Part shown: in pieces, positions 16,366-24,059 of the stretch
How the letters are laid out: the number at the start of each line of letters is the position of its first letter
How positions within the stretch are numbered: the stretch's first letter is position 1
NCBI GenBank assembly: GCA_002293295.1
Contig: DBCY01000080.1
Coordinates: 1 to 33,809 of the forward strand
Reading direction: 5' to 3'
Origin: Ruminococcus sp. UBA946
Lineage (GTDB): Bacteria; Bacillota; Clostridia; Oscillospirales; Ruminococcaceae
Length of the DNA stretch: 33,809 bases
Notes under the pieces: generated by a model
Database searches by the model: none
What the model was told of the DNA's origin: nothing
Seen by the model: the letters and a program-made list of their open reading frames with translations, nothing else
Program-made: the position numbers and the translations under genes

Positions 16366-16924
16366 ACTCGTTCAGTATTCCTTCTGCGATTTCACGCCTT
16401 GTCCTGCGTTCATCCATCGCTTGTTTTTCTATATGGCGGTGCGCTTCCTGCTCGTTCATACCCCTAAAAGATATCAGCATGCATTTTGCGCGGCCAATAA
16501 CCCGGATGTCTTCAATTTTCCGTTTAAGCAGGGAGTTCTCTGAATGCATGCGGAGAACCCTGCTGTGAGCAGATTTTGCAAAGGCAAGCGCGGAGCGGAA
16601 TAATGCCTTGTTTATCGGTTTTGACACAGTCAGAACACCATCGTTTTCGCACACTGACGATACCTCGTCAAAATACTCGTTTTTAACCGCCAGTATTACC
16701 TGAGAAAGCCCGGAGGACGCGACATGGCGCGAAAACCTTTCGCCGGATTCATCTTTAAGCATGGCGTTGACAACGATTAAGTCAAAACTGCGTTCTAAAA
16801 GAAGACGCCTTGCCTCGGCGCAGGATTTTACGGCTGTTATATGCGTTATTGCGGCGCTGCTCAGAGTTTCGTTAAAAACTGCCGTTGCTTTATCAGAATT
16901 TGACACTATAAGAGCGGTTTCCAT
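16355..16924 (-). CDS. ANTAR-domain RNA-binding antiterminator with degenerate receiver
   Basis: A 189-aa protein with an N-terminal receiver-like fold (1-115) and a C-terminal ANTAR helical bundle (~125-180: IGRAKCMLISFRGMNEQEAHRHIEKQAM…IAEGIL). ANTAR proteins (AmiR, NasR, EutV) bind leader-RNA hairpins and prevent termination. The receiver lacks phosphorylation residues: the acceptor Asp is N53 (LIVVNAML) and the acidic pair is replaced by SNSD (8-11), so activity is probably controlled by binding of a partner or ligand. AGGAGG upstream merges with a possible GTG at 16936; I favour ATG 16924, 11 bases after it. It follows glnA by 38 bases, the classic clostridial placement, which ties it to nitrogen control. 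Confidence 0.9.
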   Translation of the reverse strand: METALIVSNSDKATAVFNETLSSAAITHITAVKSCAEARRLLLERSFDLIVVNAMLKDESGERFSRHVASSGLSQVILAVKNEYFDEVSSVCENDGVLTVSKPINKALFRSALAFAKSAHSRVLRMHSENSLLKRKIEDIRVIGRAKCMLISFRGMNEQEAHRHIEKQAMDERRTRREIAEGILNEYDK

Positions 16925-16962
16925 TACAGCCGTCACCTCCTCTTCGTTCTGATACCGGGCTG

Positions 16963-18285
16963 TTAAAAAATGCCGAAATACCGCTCGGTGTAAAAATCCG
17001 ATTTTATTTTTTCTTTTTCAAAATCATCTGATTCTCTTTGTTTTATTGAAATATATTTTTTCAGCATTTCCGTTCCTACTGTATTTTTAATAAATTCGCT
17101 GCCGGCGGCATTGGAGACCGCTTCTCCGAGCGTTCCGGGGAGTCTTGCGAGATTTTCGGTAATGCTCTTGCCGGCAGTGAATAAATCCTCGTTAATCGCT
17201 TCGGATAACGGTAGATTGTTTTCAATACCGTCAAGCCCTGCCGATATGATTAAGGCAAGCGTCAGGTAAGGATTCACCGACGGGTCGGGCGAACGAAGCT
17301 CCATTCTCATTTTTTCGCCGTTTGCCGCAGGTATGCGAATCAGCTGGGAACGGTTCTGATGCGACCATGAAATATATTCAGGCGCTTCATATTCCCCGAA
17401 CCGTTCATATGAGTTCGCCAGGGGATTAAGGAACAGAGTAATTTCAGGTATTTTATAAAGAATACCCGCTATAAAGCTTTCAACAGCCGCGTTATGAATG
17501 CCGTCAGCCGAGCTTTTGAATATATTTTTTCCGTTTTGCGATAATGATATGTTTATATGAAGTCCGTTGCCCGGAGCGCTTAATACAGGTTTAGGCATAA
17601 ATGACGCAAACAGCCCGTTTCTGGCGGCAATAGCCTTAACCACGGACTTGAAGGTCTGAAGATTGTCCGCGCACTCAAGCGCGCCGCTGAAACGGAAATC
17701 TATTTCATTCTGCCCCGGACCCTGCTCATGATGAGAGCTTTCGGGTTTTAAGCCCATTTCCTCAAGGGTCAGGCATATTTCACGGCGGATATCCTCTCCC
17801 TTGTCAAGCGGCGACATATCAAGATAACCGCCTTTATCAAAGGGTATTTCGGTTGGATTTCCGTTTTCGTCTGTCTTAAACAGGTAAAATTCGCATTCCG
17901 TTCCGATTTTGCATACGTATCCCATTTTTACCGCACGTTCCTCAGCATTTCTTAGAAGTTCACGGCTGTCCCGGGAAAAAGGCGTACCGTCAGGGTTTCT
18001 TATGTCGCAGAAGAACCTTGCGACTCTTCCCGAACCGGGACGCCATGGCAATATGGCAATGGTTGCGGGGTCGGGATGCAAAAACAGGTCGGAACGGTCA
18101 ACGTCCCTGAAGCCGTTTACGGCGTGCGCGTCAAATGAAACGCCGTATTCAAACGCTGTCTGTAATTCATCCGCCATAATAGAGATATTTTTTTGGAATC
18201 CGAAAATATCACAGAAATTCAAACGTATGAACTTAATGTCGTTTTCTCTGATAAACTCAAGGGTTTCCTGATGTGTGCCGTTCAT
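16963..18285 (-). CDS. glnA: type I glutamine synthetase
   Basis: Glutamine synthetase (440 aa) joins glutamate, ammonium and ATP. Metal- and substrate-binding motifs are present: GTECEFYLF, SSHHEQGPGQNEIDF, PGNGLHINIS, NSYERFGE and MELRSPDPSVNPYL. The adenylylation-site tyrosine of the proteobacterial enzyme is absent, as expected for the Gram-positive GSI-alpha group. Unusual: the N-terminal latch loop, normally FDGSSI, reads FDAHAV (51-56). The ammonium-site Asp (D52) is kept, but the following GSS is AHA; a related gamma-glutamyl ligase is a minor alternative. AAAGGAG lies eight bases before ATG. First gene of the unit glnA-ANTAR-purF fragment-carB-guaA. Confidence 0.92.
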   Translation of the reverse strand: MNGTHQETLEFIRENDIKFIRLNFCDIFGFQKNISIMADELQTAFEYGVSFDAHAVNGFRDVDRSDLFLHPDPATIAILPWRPGSGRVARFFCDIRNPDGTPFSRDSRELLRNAEERAVKMGYVCKIGTECEFYLFKTDENGNPTEIPFDKGGYLDMSPLDKGEDIRREICLTLEEMGLKPESSHHEQGPGQNEIDFRFSGALECADNLQTFKSVVKAIAARNGLFASFMPKPVLSAPGNGLHINISLSQNGKNIFKSSADGIHNAAVESFIAGILYKIPEITLFLNPLANSYERFGEYEAPEYISWSHQNRSQLIRIPAANGEKMRMELRSPDPSVNPYLTLALIISAGLDGIENNLPLSEAINEDLFTAGKSITENLARLPGTLGEAVSNAAGSEFIKNTVGTEMLKKYISIKQRESDDFEKEKIKSDFYTERYFGIF

Positions 18286-18396
18286 ATTAAATTCTCCTTT
18301 TATCTGTATGCAGATTATCTGCCGTTTTGTTACTTACTTTGTTATTAAATTTTACGGTATATATTATTTGTGACTGTAAAAAATGGTTACTATACT

Positions 18397-18425
18397 ATTA
18401 AACAACAAAAAATCGATTCCGTCAA
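18397..18425 (-). promoter_or_regulatory. glnA promoter
   Basis: On the - strand TTGACG (18420-18425) and TTTAAT (18397-18402) lie 17 bases apart. The leader to the glnA ATG is about 105 bases. It contains a small hairpin GCAGA-TAA-TCTGC near 18308-18320 but no terminator or hexaloop like those before gdhA and purC. Confidence 0.65.
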
Positions 18426-18532
18426 TAGTATTATGATTATTAAGTCAAATAAATTACTCTGCGGGGGTTTATTTTCAGTATTATTGACTTCAGACAGCAT
18501 TTTAACCGGCAAACCAACGAAAATATACCAAA

Positions 18533-18555
18533 AAGCTCAGCCGTAAATTGAGCCT
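18533..18555 (-). terminator. purB terminator
   Basis: On the - strand AGGCTCA (18549-18555) pairs with TGAGCTT (18533-18539), one G-U pair, followed by TTT. It begins 14 bases after the purB stop and separates purCB from the glnA promoter. Confidence 0.65.
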
Positions 18556-18568
18556 CTCACATATATTC

Positions 18569-19996
18569 CTATACGTTTATTTTTACATCAATCCCCAGTA
18601 AATCCTTATAGAGGCTGATTACAGACCTGACTTCCTCCAGAAAATCATCCGTCTGCATTTCTGAACACCCGGTAAAATTCTTAATATCCATTAAACCTTT
18701 TATTTCATCATCCGTTATATTAAAGGCAGGGTCGGCTGAAATCCGGGCAAGCAAATCGTTCCTGTCTCCGTTAATCTTGATATTATTTGCGGTTTCGACT
18801 GAATGCAGCCGTATGCGTTCGTGCAGAAACTGCCTGTCGCCGCCCTTTTTAACGCAGTGCATCAGTATGTTTTCAGTTGCCATAAACGGCAGCTCCTCTG
18901 ATAAATGTTTTTCCGCCATTTTAGGATAAACGGTCAGTCCGCTGATGATGTTAATATAAAGCGACAATATTCCGTCAGCCGCCAGAAATGCTTCAGGGAT
19001 TGAAATCCTCCTGTTAGCGGAGTCGTCAAGCGTTCGTTCCAGCCATTGAGACGATGCGGTTAACGCCGGATTCAATGCGTTTACCATAACATACCTTGAA
19101 AGGGAAGCTATGCGTTCGCTTCTCATAGGGTTGCGTTTATAAGCCATTGCCGACGAACCGACCTGACCTTCTTCAAACGGTTCGTCAGCTTCGTTAAGGT
19201 GTGAAAGGAGCCGGATATCATTTGAGAATTTATATGCGCTCTGAGCAATCCCGGACAAAACTGACAGAATATTATAGTCAATTTTCCGTGAGTAAGTCTG
19301 ACTGCTGACGGAATATGTATTCTCAAATCCGAATTTCTCCGCTATTTTTTTATCCAAAGTCTTCACCTTGTTATAATCGCCGTTAAAAAGCGCCAGAAAA
19401 CTAGCGGCTGTTCCGGTCGTTCCTTTGCATCCGAGTATTTTTAATCCCGAAAGCGTAAAGTCAAGGCTTTCCAAATCAAAAAGCAAATCCTGGAGCCATA
19501 AGGCTGCGCGTTTTCCGAAGGATGAGGGCTGCGCCGGCTGAAAATGCGTATATGAAAGGCAGGGGAGGCTTTTATAACGCTCGGCAAATCCGCATAATTC
19601 ATTAATAGCGTTGACAAGCAGTTTCTTTATACGGAGCAGAGCCGCTTTCTGTATTATTATATCCGCATTGTCTCCGACATAACAGGAGGTTGCTCCAAGA
19701 TGAATAATAGGTTTCGCTTCGTGGCACTGTTCTCCGAACGCCAGAATATGCGCCATAACTTCATGCCGCGTTTTGTGTTCATATTCGGAAACCTTTTCAA
19801 AGTCAATGTCATAAATATGCGATTTCATTTCATCAATCTGAGTTTGAGTAATACTCAGCCCCAGTTCCTTCTGGCTTTCGGCAAGCGCGACCCACAGCTT
19901 TCGCCAGACCGAAAATTTATTGCCGTCAGTGAATACACTCAGCATCTCTTTTCCGGAGTATCTTTTGCACAGCGGGCTTTCATATTCAGCAGACAC
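18569..19996 (-). CDS. purB: adenylosuccinate lyase
   Basis: PurB (475 aa) acts twice in purine synthesis, splitting SAICAR to AICAR and adenylosuccinate to AMP, with fumarate released each time. The fumarase/aspartase-family signature GSSAMAYKRNPMRSE and the other conserved regions KTRHEVMAH, HLGATSCYVGDNAD and SYTHFQPAQP are intact. Its length and the YESPL start resemble the longer AdoSuc lyases of vertebrate type found in many Clostridia. The ATG overlaps the end of purC by 11 bases, indicating coupling; a terminator follows. Confidence 0.96.
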   Translation of the reverse strand: MSAEYESPLCKRYSGKEMLSVFTDGNKFSVWRKLWVALAESQKELGLSITQTQIDEMKSHIYDIDFEKVSEYEHKTRHEVMAHILAFGEQCHEAKPIIHLGATSCYVGDNADIIIQKAALLRIKKLLVNAINELCGFAERYKSLPCLSYTHFQPAQPSSFGKRAALWLQDLLFDLESLDFTLSGLKILGCKGTTGTAASFLALFNGDYNKVKTLDKKIAEKFGFENTYSVSSQTYSRKIDYNILSVLSGIAQSAYKFSNDIRLLSHLNEADEPFEEGQVGSSAMAYKRNPMRSERIASLSRYVMVNALNPALTASSQWLERTLDDSANRRISIPEAFLAADGILSLYINIISGLTVYPKMAEKHLSEELPFMATENILMHCVKKGGDRQFLHERIRLHSVETANNIKINGDRNDLLARISADPAFNITDDEIKGLMDIKNFTGCSEMQTDDFLEEVRSVISLYKDLLGIDVKINV

Positions 19997-20693
19997 TTTC
20001 CAGCCTCCTTAATACTTCCCTGTAACCTTCAAGGACATTGCCCAAATCACGCCTGAAACGGTCCTTATCAAGTTTCTCCTCAGTACCGGTATCCCAAAGA
20101 CGACAGGAATCGGGCGATATTTCATCGCATAGAATCAACCGTCCGTCATACCTGCCGAATTCAAGTTTAAAGTCTATCAGACTAATCCCCGCTTTTATAA
20201 ACAATCCGCTTAACAGTTCATTTATAATCAGCGACTGCCTTGCCATTTCGTCAAGTTCACTGCAGGAAGCAATTCCGACGGCGGTAATATGGCTTGCGTT
20301 TATCATAGGGTCGCCTAGTTCATCGCTTTTCAAGCTGAATTCTATGGTGGGATTACTAAGAGCTGTTCCCTCGTCAACTCCGTATTTTTTTGAAAAACTG
20401 CCTGCGGCGGTATTCCTGACTATTACCTCTACTTGAACAATTTCAGCTTTTTTTACAAGTATGCTCGTATTGTCAATTACATTAATTAAATGTGTTTCGA
20501 TGCCGTTCTTTTCAAGAAATTTGTAAATCAGATTAGAAATTGCTGCATTAAGCCTGCCTTTTCCCGAAAGCTCCTCCTTCTTCTCGCCGTTAAAAGCCGT
20601 CGCCGTATCTTTATAGTGTATTACCAGGCTGTATTCATCCTTGCCAGCGCATATGTATTTTGATTTACCCTCATATAAAATGCTGTCTGTCAT
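19986..20693 (-). CDS. purC: SAICAR synthetase
   Basis: Phosphoribosylaminoimidazole-succinocarboxamide synthase (235 aa) joins aspartate to CAIR using ATP, the step before PurB. Motifs LYEGKSKYIC, FNGEKKEEL, VIVRNTAAGSF, LIDFKLEFGR and LCDEISPDSCRLWD are intact and the length is standard. GGTGA lies five bases before ATG. It is transcribed from a consensus promoter through a leader attenuator, and its product feeds directly into the overlapping purB. Aspartate is the nitrogen donor, so a link to nitrogen-responsive control is reasonable. Confidence 0.97.
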   Translation of the reverse strand: MTDSILYEGKSKYICAGKDEYSLVIHYKDTATAFNGEKKEELSGKGRLNAAISNLIYKFLEKNGIETHLINVIDNTSILVKKAEIVQVEVIVRNTAAGSFSKKYGVDEGTALSNPTIEFSLKSDELGDPMINASHITAVGIASCSELDEMARQSLIINELLSGLFIKAGISLIDFKLEFGRYDGRLILCDEISPDSCRLWDTGTEEKLDKDRFRRDLGNVLEGYREVLRRLESVC

Positions 20694-20710
20694 ATTATCA
20701 CCGCTTTTCT

Positions 20711-20780
20711 TAAAATAAAAAGGCGTTCATCAGATAATACATGACCGGTTAAGACCGTGCATTATCTGATGAACGCCTTT
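20711..20780 (-). terminator. leader terminator (attenuator) upstream of purC
   Basis: A perfect 20-bp stem: on the - strand the 5' arm at 20761-20780 pairs with the 3' arm at 20719-20738, with a 22-base apical region holding CGGT-CTTA-ACCG, then a T-rich tail (TTTTTATTTTA). It lies between promoter and purC, so purC expression requires read-through. Being symmetrical it could also stop the opposite strand, but no + strand gene approaches it. Confidence 0.88.
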
Positions 20781-20785
20781 GTTCA
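20770..20785 (-). promoter_or_regulatory. hexaloop antiterminator hairpin at the 5' end of the purC leader
   Basis: On the - strand TGAAC pairs with GTTCA around loop AAAGGC (A1, G4), extendable past one T-T mismatch by two pairs. The loop and 3' arm are the first part of the terminator's 5' arm, so the two folds are exclusive. Predicted transcription start is at or just before this hairpin, leaving no room for a second upstream hairpin. Same loop pattern as in the gdhA leader. Confidence 0.65.
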
Positions 20786-20794
20786 ACATAATAT

Positions 20795-20823
20795 ATTATA
20801 CTCTATTGATAATTTTATGTCAA
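20795..20823 (-). promoter_or_regulatory. purC-purB promoter
   Basis: Perfect consensus on the - strand: TTGACA (20818-20823), 17-base spacer, TATAAT (20795-20800). Start of transcription is expected near 20788. A maximal promoter followed by a strong terminator indicates that control is exerted after initiation. It lies only 25 bases from the stop of the preceding gene. Confidence 0.9.
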
Positions 20824-20848
20824 TAGGTTTCATAAAATTAATAAAACG

Positions 20849-21934
20849 TTAATTTTTCTGACTAAATGATTCAATTAGATTTATATATTGGTGTATGCTT
20901 TCCGTTTTCGGATGAACCCAAAAAGGAGCGTTACAGCATCCGCAGTGCCATCTGACCTGTTCTTCAAAAATATATTCGACGCCCTTATTGCACTTCCCGG
21001 CGGCATGAATATCACAGCCCGATTCTGAATAACGGAACATTTTGGTTATTTCATCCGGCATATCTTTCCCGTTATAAAATTCAATGCACTTTTCAGCATT
21101 CCTGATTCTCAACATTAAACGCAGCTCACCCATCCAGTCCAAAATCCTGAATAAATAAGGACCTTTGCGTTTCATAACCGATTCCTTATCGTAATAATTA
21201 ATCCCCGGTCCCTCGTTCCAGCTTCCGTCGGCATAAAAATAATCCCTGTCAAGCATAGTTTCATGAAAACTTTTAATGAATTTCCGCTCAGCATCTGTGC
21301 GTAATTTATCATAAACGGCATAAAAGGGACTGCTGAAACTGTTTTTACCAAATCCCTCTGCCAATAACCTGAAACTCCACTTATAAAATAAAGTTTCAGA
21401 GCCGGTATTTAAAGCTTTTTCGGCAACAAGCGCTAAAACTGTAATAATATTCGGATTATCAGGGTAACTCACCGAAAATCCGGCAGTTTTAGGCGTTATT
21501 TTACCGTTTTGTAAACCCGAAAACACAAAACCATAATTATTGAACGCATTAAACAGTATATGTATATTCTTTACTTTATTCACCTGTTTAAATTCAGGGA
21601 TGTTCACCTCAAATACATTGTTTTTTAAACACCCTTGAGAAAAAACAGCATAAAGTAATTTCATAGGACGCCAAGCTGCGTTCCGGGATTCCTGCGCTTC
21701 GGGTGCGCCGTAACGTGTTGTTTTTTCGTCAAAAAGCGGCATAGCGAAATGTTCGGGATTTTCAGAAATACCGGTCATAATCTGAAAAAACATATCTCCT
21801 ATGTAACGGAACGCCGTTTCAAATTCATCTCTTTGCAGTATGTGTAAAAAATCGGGATGGATGTCAATATTAGCGGGAGTTACCGATAATTCCCTCCGTC
21901 TGACAAGCGCCCACTTGTTTATAATATAACTCAT
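20849..21934 (-). CDS. unrecognised 361-aa protein
   Basis: I do not recognise this family. The protein is soluble, with no signal peptide or membrane segment, and rich in aromatic residues. It has a compact Cys/His region near the C-terminus (CDIHAAGKC… then WHCGCCNAPFWVHP), which could bind a metal. The central part (ILFNAFNNYGF, ALVAEKALNTGSETLFYKWSFRLLAEG) appears alpha-helical. AAGGAGT lies seven bases before ATG. It ends just before the purC promoter and faces the divergent glycerophosphodiesterase gene. It seems a monocistronic gene with no functional link visible. Confidence 0.75.
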   Translation of the reverse strand: MSYIINKWALVRRRELSVTPANIDIHPDFLHILQRDEFETAFRYIGDMFFQIMTGISENPEHFAMPLFDEKTTRYGAPEAQESRNAAWRPMKLLYAVFSQGCLKNNVFEVNIPEFKQVNKVKNIHILFNAFNNYGFVFSGLQNGKITPKTAGFSVSYPDNPNIITVLALVAEKALNTGSETLFYKWSFRLLAEGFGKNSFSSPFYAVYDKLRTDAERKFIKSFHETMLDRDYFYADGSWNEGPGINYYDKESVMKRKGPYLFRILDWMGELRLMLRIRNAEKCIEFYNGKDMPDEITKMFRYSESGCDIHAAGKCNKGVEYIFEEQVRWHCGCCNAPFWVHPKTESIHQYINLIESFSQKN

Positions 21935-21990
21935 ACCGGGTACTCCTTATTAATTCATATTTGGCTGTTTTGAATGTAAATTTATATTAA

Positions 21991-22020
21991 TTACAGCAAT
22001 CATTCACATAATGGTATAAA
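21991..22020 (+). promoter_or_regulatory. possible promoter of the glycerophosphodiesterase gene
   Basis: TTACAG (21991-21996) and TATAAA (22015-22020) with an 18-base spacer, about 70 bases before the ATG. Moderate match to the sigma-A consensus. Confidence 0.45.
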
Positions 22021-22089
22021 ACAACCGTAATGTAAAATATTCTGTAATGTAAATGCATTAGAGCATTAGCGTGAAGGGAAATTATAATT

Positions 22090-22848
22090 ATGAGAACCAT
22101 TATACTGGCGCACAGAGGTGCCTCTGCGGAACTCCCCGAAAATACGCTGGAAGCATTTTCTCTTGCTGTAAACCAGCAGGCGGACGGCATTGAATTGGAT
22201 GTTCATCTGTCAAAGGACGGTGAAATAGTCGTCGCTCATGACGAACGCCTTGAACGCGTTTCAAACGGCAGGGGTTATATAAACGACTATACGCTGGCAG
22301 AATTGAAATCCCTTGCTTTCGGAACCCTTCCGAACGGTTCGGAATGCCGTATTCCGCTGATGGGCGAGGTTTTCTCGCTGATTAAGCCGACAAACCTGAT
22401 AATTAATATAGAGCTTAAAACTACGGAACGGCTGTATCCGGAGCTTGCGGGTAAGCTTACCGCTTTAACCGCAGAATATGGAATGAACGGACGTGTTTTG
22501 TATTCGTCCTTCAACCATTATTCCCTGCTTGATATTAAAAGGCTCGTCCCCTCGGCACGAACAGGGCTTCTTTATGAGCTGGGGATGGTGAATCCGTGGT
22601 TTTACGCGAATTATACGGGCGCTTATGCCATTCACCCTAATTACCGTGTTATAGCGGCACTGCCTCAGACGGTTGCCGGATGCCATAAATGCGGGGTTAA
22701 GGTAATTGTATGGACTGTTGACGATGAACAGACAATAGCGTTTATGCTAAAATGCGGGGTTGACGGAATCATCACAAACAGACCGGATACTGCGCTTCGG
22801 TGCCGCAGGGAGCTGTGCCCGCAGAAGGCTCAGCCTTCGTATTCCTAA
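22090..22848 (+). CDS. glycerophosphodiester phosphodiesterase
   Basis: A 252-aa cytoplasmic GDPD-family enzyme hydrolysing glycerophosphodiesters to sn-glycerol 3-phosphate and an alcohol. The TIM-barrel start carries H8-R9 (AHRGASAELPENT), the metal ligands E35 and D37 (GIELDVHLSKDG), the second catalytic His H50 (VVAHDE), and the later VIVWTVDDE and GVDGIITNRPD strands. No signal peptide, so it resembles UgpQ rather than exported GlpQ. AAGGGA lies upstream at somewhat long spacing. It is the only + strand gene in the second half of the window with strong support. Confidence 0.95.
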   Translation: MRTIILAHRGASAELPENTLEAFSLAVNQQADGIELDVHLSKDGEIVVAHDERLERVSNGRGYINDYTLAELKSLAFGTLPNGSECRIPLMGEVFSLIKPTNLIINIELKTTERLYPELAGKLTALTAEYGMNGRVLYSSFNHYSLLDIKRLVPSARTGLLYELGMVNPWFYANYTGAYAIHPNYRVIAALPQTVAGCHKCGVKVIVWTVDDEQTIAFMLKCGVDGIITNRPDTALRCRRELCPQKAQPSYS

Positions 22849-22893
22849 GCAATGCCATCAGCTTATGCAAAAATATTTATAAAATTCCATTGC

Positions 22894-22924
22894 TAGTGGT
22901 CAGTGATTAGTGGTCAGCAGTCAG
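22894..22924. repeat. short direct repeat
   Basis: TAGTGGTCAG occurs at 22894-22903 and again at 22908-22917, followed by the partial copies CAG and TCAG. Low-complexity repeat between the diesterase gene and the converging pseudogene; no function evident. Confidence 0.5.
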
Positions 22925-22925
22925 A

Positions 22926-23177
22926 TTATCGGGAAATGGAAATGTCAAGCCCCGTATCTTCAAAGGACAGCCCGCACTCCGCAAAGCTGTTAAGATAGTA
23001 TGTAAACCACAGTCCTTTTCGCTCTTTCTAGTCGTACGGCAGAAATCCGTTTAACCAAGATATGACAGGGGATTTATCAGCCGTTTCGCCGAGCAGCTCC
23101 GTTTGTGTTCGGTATTTAACGGCAGGATTGTCACCGCTCAGAAGCCACCGCACAACCGGTGAATCACGATTAATCAT
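22926..23177 (-). pseudogene. remnant of a hypothetical protein gene with an in-frame amber stop
   Basis: From ATG 23177 (GGGGAGG eight bases upstream) the frame reads MINRDSPVVRWLLSGDNPAV… to FLPYD, then TAG at 23028-23030. It continues in the same frame with protein-like sequence (KERKGLWFTYYLNSFAEC, then GLSFEDTGL) to TAA at 22926. A single change, plausibly TGG to TAG, would join the parts. The N-terminus (RWLL..DNPAVKYRTQTELL) recalls helical-repeat or terpenoid-cyclase-like hypothetical proteins of Clostridia, which are longer, so the 3' part also seems deleted. Located 92 bases after the next gene upstream on the same strand. Confidence 0.6.
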
Positions 23178-23269
23178 TTGTTTTTCCTCCCCGAAAGCTA
23201 TATTATGATATAGAACTTCATGCAACAAGTAATCACCAAAAGAGTGACTTCCTCTGTGGCTTAAGAATG

Positions 23270-23962
23270 TCAACCCTTTTTGGAAGCATAAAATTCATTC
23301 AACAAACCCATATAGTCCGGTAATTTTGCCACATCAGGCTGATGAAATTCAAAAACAACGCCGGAACACTTTTCAATCTGTTTACCGTCAATGACATAGG
23401 TCTTTCTCATACGGCAGTTTTCTTTTTTGGGATTACAGCTGCAGTCTCCGTGCGTGCCGGTAAAAACGCTTTTTATATGTTCAGGCGCGTTTTCTATGTA
23501 ACCGGTGTGCTTTTCGATATTATTAAGGAACAGGCGCAGAACGACGTGGTCTTCACGGATAAAAATACGTGCGGCGACCTGTTTTGATTTAACTCCGGTT
23601 TTGGAGTAAATCACCATAAAAACGCCCCAGCAGGCTCCCCAGCCTATATGTCCGCCGTAATCATACCCAAGCTTTGAAATTTCATTGCTGAACGCAGTGA
23701 TAAAGGCTTTATCCTGTTCGGAAACAATGCTGAACCGTTCCTCTTTCAGCCTTTCATCAATGCTTTTAGGCAGTTTTATGTCCTGATAGGATTCAATGGC
23801 TTCCTTTATCGTTTTTCCGTTATTATAATCAAGCCAGTACTGAAATGAACCGCAGTAAGTTTCCGGGGAAAACCCCTCTATAGTATTTTTGAAAAATAAA
23901 CGGTATTTAGCCGGGGAAACTGATGAATTAATAACAGTATCTTCCGTAATTTTTACAGGCAT
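23270..23962 (-). CDS. unrecognised 230-aa protein with a Cys cluster
   Basis: Not recognised. The soluble protein has an alpha/beta N-terminal part and, near residues 175-205, the cysteine pattern GDCSC…ENC…IEKCSG, which could bind a metal ion or cluster. The segment AARIFIREDHVVLRLFLNNI looks like a beta-hairpin of a DUF-type domain. AAGGAGA lies upstream of ATG 23962. It follows the Fpg-like gene by 97 bases on the same strand and precedes the nonsense-mutated remnant; the three may once have formed an operon. Confidence 0.72.
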   Translation of the reverse strand: MPVKITEDTVINSSVSPAKYRLFFKNTIEGFSPETYCGSFQYWLDYNNGKTIKEAIESYQDIKLPKSIDERLKEERFSIVSEQDKAFITAFSNEISKLGYDYGGHIGWGACWGVFMVIYSKTGVKSKQVAARIFIREDHVVLRLFLNNIEKHTGYIENAPEHIKSVFTGTHGDCSCNPKKENCRMRKTYVIDGKQIEKCSGVVFEFHQPDVAKLPDYMGLLNEFYASKKG

Positions 23963-24059
23963 TTACATTCTCCTTTATTTTTTAGTAAATTCTCATACAT
24001 TGATTTTCTCAGCTTTACCACTTGAAAAAAGATAAATATCACCGTAATACCTGCGTTTG

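Noticed and set aside
18286..18396. Hexaloop/terminator switch in the glnA leader
   Set aside because: AACAAAG occurs near 18336, but the flanks do not pair and no terminator follows.
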